Source: SZAS-79 sp965279075
Lineage (GTDB): Bacteria > Pseudomonadota > Gammaproteobacteria > Burkholderiales > SG8-39
DNA length: 64,000 nt
Reading direction: 5' to 3'
NCBI GenBank assembly: GCA_965279075.1
Contig: CBDIHI010000010.1
Coordinates: 1 to 64,000 of the forward strand
Shown: positions 1-7,678 of the stretch, piece by piece
Position numbering within the stretch: position 1 is the first letter of the stretch
Layout: every line of letters begins with the position of its first letter
The notes under the pieces: generated by a model
Seen by the model: the letters and a program-made list of their open reading frames with translations, nothing else
Database searches by the model: none
What the model was told of the DNA's origin: nothing
Translations under genes and position numbers: made by a program

Positions 1-1720
1 AGATCGTCGATGTCCTCGAGCGAGGCAACCGGCGCGTGGTCGGCCGGCTGCATGCCGAGCACGGCGTGCTGTTCCTCGTCCCGGAGGATCGCCGAATCGC
101 GCAGGACATCCTCGTGCCGCCGGCCGAAGCCGGCAAGGCCAAGTCCGGGCAGGTGGTCACGGTCGAACTTATCGCGCAACCCTCCCGGCACGCCCAGCCG
201 ATCGGCCGCGTCGCCGAAGTCCTCGGCAACAGCGAGGATCCCGGCATGGAGATCGAGATCGCGCTGCGCAAGTTCGACCTGCCGTACGAGTTCTCGAAGA
301 AGGCGCTGGCGCAGGCCAAGGCGCTGCCCGACATGGTGCGCGAGGAGGATTGCGCCGGCCGCAAGGACCTTCGCAGCCGGCCGCTGGTCACGATCGACGG
401 CGAGACCGCCAGGGACTTCGACGACGCCGTGCACGCCGTGCGCGAGGGCAAGGGTTTCCGCCTCTGGGTGGCCATCGCCGACGTCAGCAACTATGTTCGC
501 AACGGCGACGGGCTGGACACCGACGCGCGCGAGCGCGGAACTTCCGTTTACTTCCCGCGGCGCGTGATCCCGATGCTGCCGGAAAAGCTCTCCAACGGGC
601 TATGCTCGCTGAATCCGGACGTGGACCGCCTCGCGATGGTCTGCGAAATGGCGATCACGCCCAAGGGCTTGGTCGCGCGCTACGAGTTCTACCCGGCGGT
701 GATCCGCTCCCAGGCGCGGCTGACCTACAACGAAGTCTGGCAGATGCTGTCGACGAAGAAGGCGACCCCGGGCCGCGAGGACCTGCTGCCGCACGTGCAG
801 ACGCTGCACGACGTGTTCCGCGTTTTGCTCCAGGCGAGGGAACTGCGCGGCGCGATCGACTTCGACTCGGTCGAGACGCGCATGGAGTTCGACGCGCGCG
901 GCAAGATCGCGCGCATCGTTCCCGAGCAGAGGAACGAGGCGCACCGCCTGATCGAGGAATGCATGCTCGCGGCCAACGTCTGCGCCGGCAACTTCCTCGT
1001 GGAGCGCGGCCAGTCGGTGCTGTTCCGCGTGCACGACGTGCCGCGCCCGAGAAAGTGACGATGCTGCGGGCTTTTCTCGCCGAGCTCGGGCTGAACCTCA
1101 GCGGCGGCGAAAAGCCGCGGCCCAAGGAATACGCCGAACTGCTGCTCAAGATCCGCGAGCGACCCGACTTCACGCTGCTGCAGACGATCCTGCTCCGGTC
1201 CTTGAAGCAGGCGGTCTACAGCCCCGACAACGCCGGCCACTTCGGCCTGGCGTTCGAAGCCTATGTCCACTTCACCTCGCCCATCCGGCGCTACCCGGAT
1301 CTGCTCGTGCACCGCGCGATCAAGGCCTGCATCGCCGGCAAGCGCTACGACGGCATCGACTGGGAGGACCTCGGCCGGCATTGCTCGGAGACCGAGCGGC
1401 GCGCGGACGACGCGAGCCGCGACGTGGAGAGCTGGCTCAAGTGCCATTACATGCAGGATCGCGTCGGCGAGGTATTCGAGGGGCGGGTGACGGGCGTCAC
1501 GGGCTTCGGCATCTTCGTCACGCTGGACGAATACTTCGTGGACGGCCTCGTGCACATCTCCGAACTCGGCCGTGATTACTTCCAGTTCGACCCCGCGCGC
1601 CACGTGCTGCTGGGCGAGCGCACCGGCAAACGCTACCGTCTTGCCGACCGCATGCGCGTGAAGCTCGTGCGCGTCGACCTCGAGACCCGCAAGATGGACC
1701 TGGTGCCGGTGGAGAAATGA
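1..1720 (+). CDS. rnr: Ribonuclease R (5' end outside window; one internal frameshift)
   Basis: 3'-5' exoribonuclease of the RNase II/R family, which degrades structured RNA in the cytoplasm. The frame is open from the window edge (codons in phase with position 3), so the true start lies outside. A cold-shock-like segment is followed by the RNB catalytic domain with the metal-binding Asp motif ARDFDDA near 405-428, and an S1 domain at about 1465-1705; there is no Lys-rich tail. The frame breaks near 1040-1046: the upstream part runs to TGA at 1056-1058 (ending VHDVPRPRK), while the expected continuation APEKVTMLRAFL lies in the next frame and reaches TGA 1718-1720. Adding one base inside CCGCGCCC restores the family sequence, so this is a one-base deletion, either a sequence error or a real lesion. 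The stop overlaps rlmB as ATGA, implying co-transcription. Confidence 0.93.
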   Translation, partial: DRRCPRARQPARGRPAACRARRAVPRPGGSPNRAGHPRAAGRSRQGQVRAGGHGRTYRATLPARPADRPRRRSPRQQRGSRHGDRDRAAQVRPAVRVLEEGAGAGQGAARHGARGGLRRPQGPSQPAAGHDRRRDRQGLRRRRARRARGQGFPPLGGHRRRQQLCSQRRRAGHRRARARNFRLLPAARDPDAAGKALQRAMLAESGRGPPRDGLRNGDHAQGLGRALRVLPGGDPLPGAADLQRSLADAVDEEGDPGPRGPAAARADAARRVPRFAPGEGTARRDRLRLGRDAHGVRRARQDRAHRSRAEERGAPPDRGMHARGQRLRRQLPRGARPVGAVPRARRAAPEKVTMLRAFLAELGLNLSGGEKPRPKEYAELLLKIRERPDFTLLQTILLRSLKQAVYSPDNAGHFGLAFEAYVHFTSPIRRYPDLLVHRAIKACIAGKRYDGIDWEDLGRHCSETERRADDASRDVESWLKCHYMQDRVGEVFEGRVTGVTGFGIFVTLDEYFVDGLVHISELGRDYFQFDPARHVLLGERTGKRYRLADRMRVKLVRVDLETRKMDLVPVEK

Positions 1721-2472
1721 ACCGGACCCGGATCGTCTTCGGGTTCCACGCGGTCACCGTCCTGCTGCGCCAGCGCCCGGAATCGATAGTCGAGCTGCAT
1801 GCCGGGAGCGAGCGTACCGACGGCCGCATGCGCGACCTGCTCAAGTTGGCCGCCGAGAAGCGCGTGCGCGTAATGGCAGCTGCCACGGAGCGCCTCGACG
1901 GGCTGACCGGCCATGGCCGCCACCAGGGGGTCGTCGCACGGGTGACCGAGGCCGCGCGCAGCCACAGCCTCGACGACACGCTGGACGCCGTCGAGGGGCC
2001 GCCGCTGCTGCTCGTGCTCGACGGGATCCAGGACCCGCACAACCTCGGCGCCTGCCTGCGCGTTGCCGACGCGGCGGGCGTGAACGCGGTGGTGGTCCCC
2101 AAGGACCGGGCCGTCGGCCTCACGTCCGTGGTGAGCAAGGTGGCGAGCGGCGCGGCGGAGACGATGCCTTTCTTCCAGGTGACCAACCTCGCTCGCACCC
2201 TGCGCGAGCTGAAGGAGCGCAACATCTGGATCGTGGGCACGTCTGACGATGCGAAGGACGACCTGTATACCGCCGAATTCCCGGATGCGGTGGCCTGGGT
2301 TCTGGGCGCCGAGGACGAGGGCATGCGGCGGCTCACGCGCGAGCACTGCGATTTCCTCGTCCGTATTCCGATGCAGGGCACGGTGGAAAGCCTCAACGTC
2401 TCCGTGGCGGCCGGTGTCGTGCTCTACGAATCCGTACGCCGAAGGCAGAAAAAGGAGAAACCCCGCAAGTGA
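1717..2472 (+). CDS. rlmB: 23S rRNA (guanosine-2'-O-)-methyltransferase RlmB
   Basis: SpoU/TrmH-family enzyme that 2'-O-methylates G2251 of 23S rRNA in the P loop, using SAM. The 251-residue length is usual. Residues ~5-75 form the small N-terminal RNA-binding domain; the knotted SpoU domain follows with motif 1 NLGACLRVADAAG (109-121), motif 2 LGAEDEGM (196-203) and motif 3 IPMQGTVESLNVSVAA (217-232). The ATG overlaps the rnr stop, and the rnr-rlmB pair is standard in proteobacteria. RlmB is preferred over TrmH or TrmJ because of the N-terminal domain and the neighbour. Confidence 0.96.
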   Translation: MNRTRIVFGFHAVTVLLRQRPESIVELHAGSERTDGRMRDLLKLAAEKRVRVMAAATERLDGLTGHGRHQGVVARVTEAARSHSLDDTLDAVEGPPLLLVLDGIQDPHNLGACLRVADAAGVNAVVVPKDRAVGLTSVVSKVASGAAETMPFFQVTNLARTLRELKERNIWIVGTSDDAKDDLYTAEFPDAVAWVLGAEDEGMRRLTREHCDFLVRIPMQGTVESLNVSVAAGVVLYESVRRRQKKEKPRK

Positions 2473-3410
2473 AGATCGCCATCCTCGACGACTATCAGGA
2501 CGCCTGCCGCACGCTCGACGCGTGGAAGCTGCTGGTAGGCCACGACGTCACCGTGTTCCGGGACACCCTCAAGGACGAAGGGGCGCTGGTTGCGCGACTG
2601 GAGGACTTCGAGGCCCTCGTGCTGATCCGCGAGCGCACCCGGTTTACGGCGTCGCTGCTCGGGAAGCTGCCGAACCTGCGCGCGCTCAGCCAGACCGGCA
2701 AGGCAGGGGCGCATATCGATGTCGCAGCCTGCAAGCGCCTCGGGATCGCCGTGCTGGAAGGCTCCGGCTCGCCGTATGCCACGGCGGAACTGACCTGGGG
2801 GCTGGTCCTCGCGTCCATGCGCCGCATTCCGCAGGAAGCGGAGAACCTGAAAAAGGGCGGCTGGCAGCAGTCGGTCGGGCGGTGCCTGCGCGGGCGCACG
2901 CTCGGCATCTACGGGTACGGCAAGATCGGCGCCGTAGTGGCCGGTTACGGCAAGGCTTTCGGCATGAAGGTCCAGGCGTGGGGCAGGGAGGGTAGCCTCG
3001 AGCGCGCGAAGGCGGCCGGTATCGACGCGGCCGCCAGCCGTGAGGCGCTGTTTTCCACGTCCGACGTGCTTTCGATCCACATCCGGCTCGCGCCTGAGAC
3101 CCGTGGGATGGTGACCGCGGCCGACCTTGCCCTGATGAAGCCGGAAGCGGTTTTCGTGAATACCAGCCGTGCCGAATTGGTGGCCCCGGGGGTGCTGGCC
3201 GGGGCGCTGGCTGCGGGCCGCCCCGGATTCGCAGCCGTGGATGTCTACGAAGAGGAGCCCGTCCAGGGCGCCGCCCACCCCCTTCTGAAGCTGGGGAACG
3301 CCATCTGCACCCCCCACCTTGGCTACGTCGAGAAGGACGGCTACGAGCTCTACTTCGGCGGGGCATTCGGCAACCTGGCGGAGTTCGCCAAAGCCGCGCC
3401 CAAGGGGTAA
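2469..3410 (+). CDS. D-2-hydroxyacid dehydrogenase family protein
   Basis: NAD(P)-dependent D-isomer-specific 2-hydroxyacid dehydrogenase of 313 residues. The Rossmann dinucleotide motif GYGKIG is at 149-154; the catalytic set is Arg234 (NTSRAELV), Glu in DVYEEEP (~261-263) and His283 (TPHLG). The start is GTG at 2469, overlapping the rlmB stop as GTGA, so translation is probably coupled. Substrate cannot be told from sequence; the SerA/glyoxylate/formate dehydrogenase superfamily all fit, and there is no ACT domain, so it is not a classical SerA. No biosynthetic neighbour points to a pathway. Confidence 0.9.
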   Translation: MKIAILDDYQDACRTLDAWKLLVGHDVTVFRDTLKDEGALVARLEDFEALVLIRERTRFTASLLGKLPNLRALSQTGKAGAHIDVAACKRLGIAVLEGSGSPYATAELTWGLVLASMRRIPQEAENLKKGGWQQSVGRCLRGRTLGIYGYGKIGAVVAGYGKAFGMKVQAWGREGSLERAKAAGIDAAASREALFSTSDVLSIHIRLAPETRGMVTAADLALMKPEAVFVNTSRAELVAPGVLAGALAAGRPGFAAVDVYEEEPVQGAAHPLLKLGNAICTPHLGYVEKDGYELYFGGAFGNLAEFAKAAPKG

Positions 3411-3421
3411 TTTCGGGCGAC

Positions 3422-3451
3422 TTGAGTAAAAACCGGATTTCGGGATATAAT
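3422..3451 (+). promoter_or_regulatory. Sigma-70 promoter of the rpsF operon
   Basis: TTGAGT (3422-3427), an 18-bp spacer and a perfect TATAAT (3446-3451), starting just after the preceding stop. It lies 115 bp before rpsF, leaving a leader of about 105 nt. It is one of the best promoter matches in the window and fits a strongly expressed ribosomal protein operon. Confidence 0.75.
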
Positions 3452-3515
3452 TCAAAGCTTTCCGCGGCCCCGGCTTTTCGGGGAGACCCCTGACCGGGCC
3501 TCGCGCCGCATCCTT

Positions 3516-3543
3516 GCCACACCGCTATCGCATGGCGGGTGGC
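3516..3543 (+). promoter_or_regulatory. Leader hairpin of rpsF, candidate S6:S18 autoregulatory element
   Basis: GCCAC (3516-3520) pairs with GTGGC (3539-3543); after a bulged A3521, CCGC (3522-3525) pairs with GCGG (3535-3538). The hairpin ends 23 nt before the rpsF ATG. S6:S18 leader motifs are known upstream of rpsF in many bacteria and carry an essential CCG trinucleotide; a CCG is present at 3522-3524, although here it is drawn as paired. The structure is seen; the regulatory role is inferred from position. Confidence 0.4.
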
Positions 3544-3566
3544 TCCATAACCCACAAGGAGAATCA

Positions 3567-3965
3567 ATGCGACATTACGAAGTGGTATTCATCGTCCATC
3601 CCGACCAGAGCGAACAGGTCCCGGGCATGGTCGAGCGCTACAAGGCGCTGGTGGCCGCCCGCAACGGGGTGATGCACCGCCTCGAAGACTGGGGCCGCCG
3701 CCAGATGACCTACCCGATCGCCAAGATGCACAAGGCGCATTACGTGCTCATGAACATCGAGTGCGATGGCGAGACGCTGGCCGAACTCGAGCACGCCTTC
3801 AAGTTCAACGACGCAGTGCTGCGCCACCTGGTGGTCAAGATGGACAAGGCACACACGACGCCCTCCCCGATGATGAAGGAGGAGAAGTCCAAGTCGCTGA
3901 TGGGCGAGCAGCGTGGCGAGCGTCCGGCCGACAAGCCGGCCGAGGCGCCGCAGGCCCAGGCCTGA
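3567..3965 (+). CDS. rpsF: 30S ribosomal protein S6
   Basis: Small-subunit platform protein that pairs with S18. The N-terminus MRHYEVVFIVHPDQSEQVPG and the motif RRQMTYPIAKMHKAHYVLMN are diagnostic. At 132 residues it has the low-complexity C-terminal tail (PADKPAEAPQAQA) common in beta/gammaproteobacterial S6. AAGGAG lies 6 nt before the ATG. It is first in an operon with priB, rpsR and rplI. Confidence 0.98.
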   Translation: MRHYEVVFIVHPDQSEQVPGMVERYKALVAARNGVMHRLEDWGRRQMTYPIAKMHKAHYVLMNIECDGETLAELEHAFKFNDAVLRHLVVKMDKAHTTPSPMMKEEKSKSLMGEQRGERPADKPAEAPQAQA

Positions 3966-3972
3966 GCGCCCT

Positions 3973-4290
3973 TTGGGCCCGGCAGCCGCCAACCAGGTCG
4001 CATTGAGCGGGACACTCGTGGAACTCGGCGCATTGCGCTACACGCCGGCCGGCGTTCCGGCCGTCGAGTTCCTGATCCGGCACGAATCCGAGAGGGTCGA
4101 GGCCGGGACGGAGCGCCAGGTGAGGGCCGAAGTGGCCGCACTGGCGTTCGACACGGTGGCCAGGCAGGTGGCAGCGGCGGGTCTGGGGACGGCTTTGAGG
4201 GCCGAGGGCTTCCTGGCAGCAAGGAGCCAGCGCAGCGCGAAGGTCGTGCTGCACGTAACCGACATCGAATTCATGGAAGGAGTACTTTGA
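3973..4290 (+). CDS. priB: Primosomal replication protein N (PriB)
   Basis: Single-strand DNA-binding OB-fold protein of the PriA-PriB-DnaT replication restart system. The body LVELGALRYTPAGVPAVEFL, HESERVEAG and the C-terminal KVVLHVTDIEF match PriB, and its place between rpsF and rpsR is classical. The start is uncertain: there is no in-frame ATG or GTG near the expected N-terminus, so TTG at 3973 (giving about 105 residues, MGPAAANQVALSG) is the best guess, 7 nt after the rpsF stop and probably translationally coupled. The frame stays open upstream into rpsF. Confidence 0.88.
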   Translation: MGPAAANQVALSGTLVELGALRYTPAGVPAVEFLIRHESERVEAGTERQVRAEVAALAFDTVARQVAAAGLGTALRAEGFLAARSQRSAKVVLHVTDIEFMEGVL

Positions 4291-4291
4291 G

Positions 4292-4576
4292 ATGGCTTTT
4301 GGACGCAAGGGCAAAGGCAAGGGGAAGGGCAAGGACAAGAAGGACCGCGGGCAGAAAGCACTGTTCCGCCGCCGCAAGTTCTGCCGCTTCACCGCCGAGA
4401 AGGCTGAGTGGGTCGACTACAAGGAAGTCGACGTGCTGAAGGATTTCGTCAACGAGAACGGCAAGATCATCCCGGCGCGCATCACCGGGACGACGGCGGG
4501 CTTCCAGCGCCAGCTGTCGGTCGCGATCAAGCGCGCGCGATTCCTCGCGTTGCTGCCCTACACCGACCTGCACTGA
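4292..4576 (+). CDS. rpsR: 30S ribosomal protein S18
   Basis: 94-residue platform protein, partner of S6. The conserved block FRRRKFCRFTAEKAEWVDYK and ITGTTAGFQRQLSVAIKRAR are unmistakable. The N-terminus is an unusually Lys/Gly-rich tract (repeats of GKGK over residues 5-15), longer than in E. coli. It starts one base after the priB stop. Confidence 0.98.
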   Translation: MAFGRKGKGKGKGKDKKDRGQKALFRRRKFCRFTAEKAEWVDYKEVDVLKDFVNENGKIIPARITGTTAGFQRQLSVAIKRARFLALLPYTDLH

Positions 4577-4585
4577 GGAGCCGAC

Positions 4586-5035
4586 ATGCAAGTCATACTG
4601 ATGGAGAAAGTCGTCAACCTCGGCGGCCTCGGCGACGTGGTCAGGGTGAAGGACGGCTACGCGCGCAACTTCCTGATCCCGCAGGGCAAGGCCAAGCGGG
4701 CCACCGAGACCAACCTGAAGGTGTTCGAGGAAAAGCGTGCCGAGCTCGAGAAGGCGCAGGCCGAGCAACTGGCCCAGGCGCAGGAGCGTGGTACGCGGCT
4801 CGAGGGCCTGATGGTGCAGATCACCCAGAAGGCCGGGGTGGACGGGCGCCTGTTCGGGTCGGTGACCAACTACGACATCGTCGAGGCGCTGGGCAAGCAG
4901 GGCTTCGAGGTCGAGCGCGCGCAGGTGCGCATGCCGGCCGGCCCGATCAAGCAGATCGGCGACACCGCGATCACCGTCGCGTTGCACACCGACGTGGTGG
5001 CGAACATCACCGTTTCGGTCCTCGGTGAAAGCTGA
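4586..5035 (+). CDS. rplI: 50S ribosomal protein L9
   Basis: 149-residue large-subunit protein with the standard two-domain form: N-terminal MQVILMEKVVNLGGLGDVV and GYARNFLIPQGKA, a long central helix (~40-75) and a C-terminal RNA-binding domain (ALHTDVVANITVSVLGE). GAGG lies 7 nt before the ATG. It is the last gene before the terminator at 5072-5104. Confidence 0.98.
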   Translation: MQVILMEKVVNLGGLGDVVRVKDGYARNFLIPQGKAKRATETNLKVFEEKRAELEKAQAEQLAQAQERGTRLEGLMVQITQKAGVDGRLFGSVTNYDIVEALGKQGFEVERAQVRMPAGPIKQIGDTAITVALHTDVVANITVSVLGES

Positions 5036-5071
5036 GGCGAAGCAGCTGATTGCACAGCAGTTGCGGTAGAC

Positions 5072-5104
5072 ACGAAAAGGCCTGGCGACAGGCCTTTTCG
5101 TTTT
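5072..5104 (+). terminator. Intrinsic terminator after rplI
   Basis: A perfect 12-bp stem, ACGAAAAGGCCT (5072-5083) against AGGCCTTTTCGT (5090-5101), with a 6-nt loop, followed by TTT. It separates the ribosomal protein genes from dnaB and ends only 8 nt before the dnaB ATG, so dnaB must depend on readthrough or an unseen promoter. Confidence 0.85.
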
Positions 5105-5111
5105 GTGTAGC

Positions 5112-6539
5112 ATGACTTCCCCCATGGCACGCGCACCCCACACCGCCGCATTCAACGCCGAGCCCGCGGACCCGCAGCTGCTCGCGCTGCGCGTCCCGCC
5201 GCACTCGGTCGAGGCCGAGCAGTCGCTGCTCGGCGGCCTGCTGATCGACAACACGGCGTGGGAGAAGATCGGCGACCTCGTTACGGTCGACGACTTCTAC
5301 CGCGATGACCACCGCAGGATCTTCAGGCACATCTCGAAGCTGATCGAGGGCAACCGGCCGGCCGACGTGGTCACGGTGCTCGAGTCGATCGAGGCGGGCG
5401 AGGACAAGGACCGGACCGGGGGCGTCGCCTACCTGGGCGCCCTTGCGCAGAACACCCCGAGCGCGCTGAACATCAAGCGCTATGCGGAACTGGTTCGCGA
5501 GCGTGCAGTGCAGCGCAAGCTCGCGCAGGTCGCGACCGACATCGCCGAGACCGCCCTCAGCCCTTCGGGCAAGGACGTGAGCCAGCTCCTCGACGAGGCC
5601 GAGACCCGGATCCTGCAGATCGGCGAGGAAGGCAACCGCAACCAGACCGGGTTCCTCGCGATCCAGCCGGTGCTCGCCACCGTGATGGAGAGGATCGACG
5701 AGCTGTATCACCGCGACAACCCGTCGGACGTGACCGGCGTCGCCACCGGCTTCATCGACCTCGACACCAAGACGGCGGGCCTGCAGCCCAAGGACCTGAT
5801 CATCGTCGCCGGGCGTCCGTCGATGGGCAAGACCGCGTTCGCGCTGAACATCGCCGAGCACGTCGCCGTCGACAACGGCCTCCCGGTGGCGATCTTCAGC
5901 ATGGAGATGGGCGGCACGCAGCTGGCGATGCGCCTGCTCGGCTCGATCTCGGGGGTCGACCAGCACCGCATGCGCACCGGGCGCCTGAACGACGAGGAAT
6001 GGGGCAAGCTCTCCAGCGCGATGGGCAAGCTGCACGACGCGCCGATCTTCATCGACGAGACGGCTGCGCTGAACGCCCTCGAGCTGCGCTCGCGCGCGCG
6101 GCGGCTCAACCGCCAGTGCGGCCAGCTGGGCCTGATCGTGATCGACTACCTGCAGCTTATGTCGGGCTCGAACCAGAGCAGCAGCGAGAACCGCGCAACC
6201 GAGATCTCCGAGATCTCGCGCGGGCTGAAGGCGCTGGCCAAGGAACTGTCCGTCCCGGTGGTCGCGCTCTCGCAGCTCAACCGGGCGCTGGAGCAGAGGA
6301 ACGACAAGCGGCCGATGATGTCAGACCTGCGCGAATCGGGCGCGATCGAGCAGGACGCCGACGTGATCCTGTTCATCTATCGCGACGAGGTGTATTTTCC
6401 CGACAAGCCGGAATCGCGCGGTCGCGCGGAAGTCATCATCGGCAAGCAGCGTAACGGGCCGATCGGCACGGTGAACCTGACCTTCCTCGGCCAGCACACG
6501 CGCTTCGAGAACGGCGCCCGCGAGGGCGGCGGGTACTAG
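5112..6539 (+). CDS. dnaB: Replicative DNA helicase DnaB
   Basis: Hexameric 5'-3' helicase of the replication fork. The DnaB N-terminal domain covers residues ~25-130; the RecA-like C-terminal domain has Walker A GRPSMGKT (234-241), the Walker B region LIVIDYLQLM, and the DnaB motif QDADVILFIYRDE. ATG at 5112 gives 475 residues; ATG at 5124 is an alternative, and neither has a good Shine-Dalgarno because the terminator lies directly upstream. No intein is present. The rplI-dnaB order is typical. Confidence 0.97.
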   Translation: MTSPMARAPHTAAFNAEPADPQLLALRVPPHSVEAEQSLLGGLLIDNTAWEKIGDLVTVDDFYRDDHRRIFRHISKLIEGNRPADVVTVLESIEAGEDKDRTGGVAYLGALAQNTPSALNIKRYAELVRERAVQRKLAQVATDIAETALSPSGKDVSQLLDEAETRILQIGEEGNRNQTGFLAIQPVLATVMERIDELYHRDNPSDVTGVATGFIDLDTKTAGLQPKDLIIVAGRPSMGKTAFALNIAEHVAVDNGLPVAIFSMEMGGTQLAMRLLGSISGVDQHRMRTGRLNDEEWGKLSSAMGKLHDAPIFIDETAALNALELRSRARRLNRQCGQLGLIVIDYLQLMSGSNQSSSENRATEISEISRGLKALAKELSVPVVALSQLNRALEQRNDKRPMMSDLRESGAIEQDADVILFIYRDEVYFPDKPESRGRAEVIIGKQRNGPIGTVNLTFLGQHTRFENGAREGGGY

Positions 6540-6559
6540 AACCGACGAAAGGAGTTGCC

Positions 6560-6796
6560 ATGGCCGAGCCCCTGGTGCCGCAGAAATCCCCGTACGCGGT
6601 CGAACTGGCGCCGGGTGACTACTGGTGGTGCGCCTGCGGGCGATCCGGGCGCCAGCCATTCTGCGACGGCTCCCACAAGGGCAGCGGCTTCGAGCCGGTC
6701 AAGTTCCCCGTCAAGGAAGCGCAGAGGGTCTGGCTGTGCGGCTGCAAGCACAGCGAGGGCAAGCCGTTCTGCGACGGCTCGCACTCGAGGCTCTGA
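6560..6796 (+). CDS. Double CDGSH iron-sulfur domain protein
   Basis: 78-residue protein with two complete CDGSH-type [2Fe-2S] sites: Cys24, Cys26, Cys35, His39 and Cys60, Cys62, Cys71, His75 (both with PFCDGSH). Such proteins are soluble redox or cluster-transfer proteins; the bacterial tandem form is known but its role is not fixed. AAGGAG lies 7 nt before the ATG. It follows dnaB by 20 nt and may share its transcript. No transmembrane anchor is present, unlike mitoNEET. Confidence 0.93.
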   Translation: MAEPLVPQKSPYAVELAPGDYWWCACGRSGRQPFCDGSHKGSGFEPVKFPVKEAQRVWLCGCKHSEGKPFCDGSHSRL

Positions 6797-6799
6797 ACG

Positions 6800-7642
6800 C
6801 TATTTCTTCGTCGCGGTCCAGCGGGATTCCGTGCCGTTGTCGGCGCGTGCGGTGCCCTCCATCGCGGCGCCGTTCACGCGACCGGTGAAGGCGCGCCGCA
6901 CTCCGGCGGCTTCCACGATCGCGAAACTGATGTCCGTCCCGGAGAGGCGCGGTTCGCGCAGGCCACCCTGGATGGCGCCCAGCTGCACGGTGCCCTCGAT
7001 CTTCTGGAATTTCTGGTCGATCGTGACGTCGTACGAGTCGCCGCCCGCGATCGACACCTTCCAGCCGCCCTGGGTATTTGCCGGGACCAGCCAGAAGAAC
7101 ATCCGCCGCCCGTCCATGCTGGAAGTCTCGTCGGGCTCCCAGTCGTCCATCGTGAAGGAGTGGGACACCACGCGCGTGCCCGGCTTCATTGCAAGGATCG
7201 TCGGGCGCAGCTTCAGGTTCAGCGCAGGCAGCAGGTACATGGTGACCACGTCCGCCGAACGGAAATCGGTCGCGAAGATGTCGCCCTGCTGGATGCGCGC
7301 CTTGCCGGCCACGCCAGCCTTCTCGGCGTTGCCCTGGGCGTGCTTCGCCATCTCGGGGTTGTATTCGATCCCCAGGCTCTTCGCGCCGAACTTCTTCGCG
7401 GCCGCGATGGCGATCTTGCCGTCGCCGGCGCCGAGGTCGACCACGTAGTCCGAAGGCTTCACCTGCGCCATCGTCAGCATGCGGTCGACGATTTCGTCCG
7501 GGGTCGGCACCCAGATCACGTCCTTGCCCGCCTGGCCGACCTGCGGCTGGTAATCCTTGGATTGGGCGGAAGCGGTGGCGGGAAGGAGGGTGGCGCAGGC
7601 GGAGACCGCAGCCGCGGCGGCTATCAGGCGAAACAGGTTCAT
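6800..7642 (-). CDS. Class I SAM-methyltransferase-like protein with signal peptide
   Basis: 280 residues. The N-terminus (MNLFRLIAAAAAVSACATLL, cleavage likely after ATASA near 26) is a clear Sec signal peptide. Residues ~45-165 carry a Rossmann methyltransferase fold: motif I VVDLGAGDG (67-75), then GIEYNP, GDIFATDF and VVTMYLLPALN, resembling the FAM173-type protein lysine methyltransferases. The C-terminal ~110 residues form a beta-rich extension (FTGRVNGAAMEGTARADNG). Export is odd because SAM is cytoplasmic. It is convergent with the CDGSH gene, 3 bp apart. Fold assignment is secure; activity and substrate are unknown. Confidence 0.82.
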   Translation of the reverse strand: MNLFRLIAAAAAVSACATLLPATASAQSKDYQPQVGQAGKDVIWVPTPDEIVDRMLTMAQVKPSDYVVDLGAGDGKIAIAAAKKFGAKSLGIEYNPEMAKHAQGNAEKAGVAGKARIQQGDIFATDFRSADVVTMYLLPALNLKLRPTILAMKPGTRVVSHSFTMDDWEPDETSSMDGRRMFFWLVPANTQGGWKVSIAGGDSYDVTIDQKFQKIEGTVQLGAIQGGLREPRLSGTDISFAIVEAAGVRRAFTGRVNGAAMEGTARADNGTESRWTATKK

Positions 7643-7678
7643 CTACGACCTCAGTGAGGGCTGAAGGGAAGTGAAAGT

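Noticed and set aside
600..1603. Long minus-strand open frames opposite rnr
   Set aside because: Shadows typical of high-GC codon bias; the plus strand encodes a recognised RNase R.
6555..7448. Plus-strand frame opposite the exported methyltransferase-like gene
   Set aside because: Low-complexity Ser/Arg translation; the minus strand has a signal peptide and motif I.
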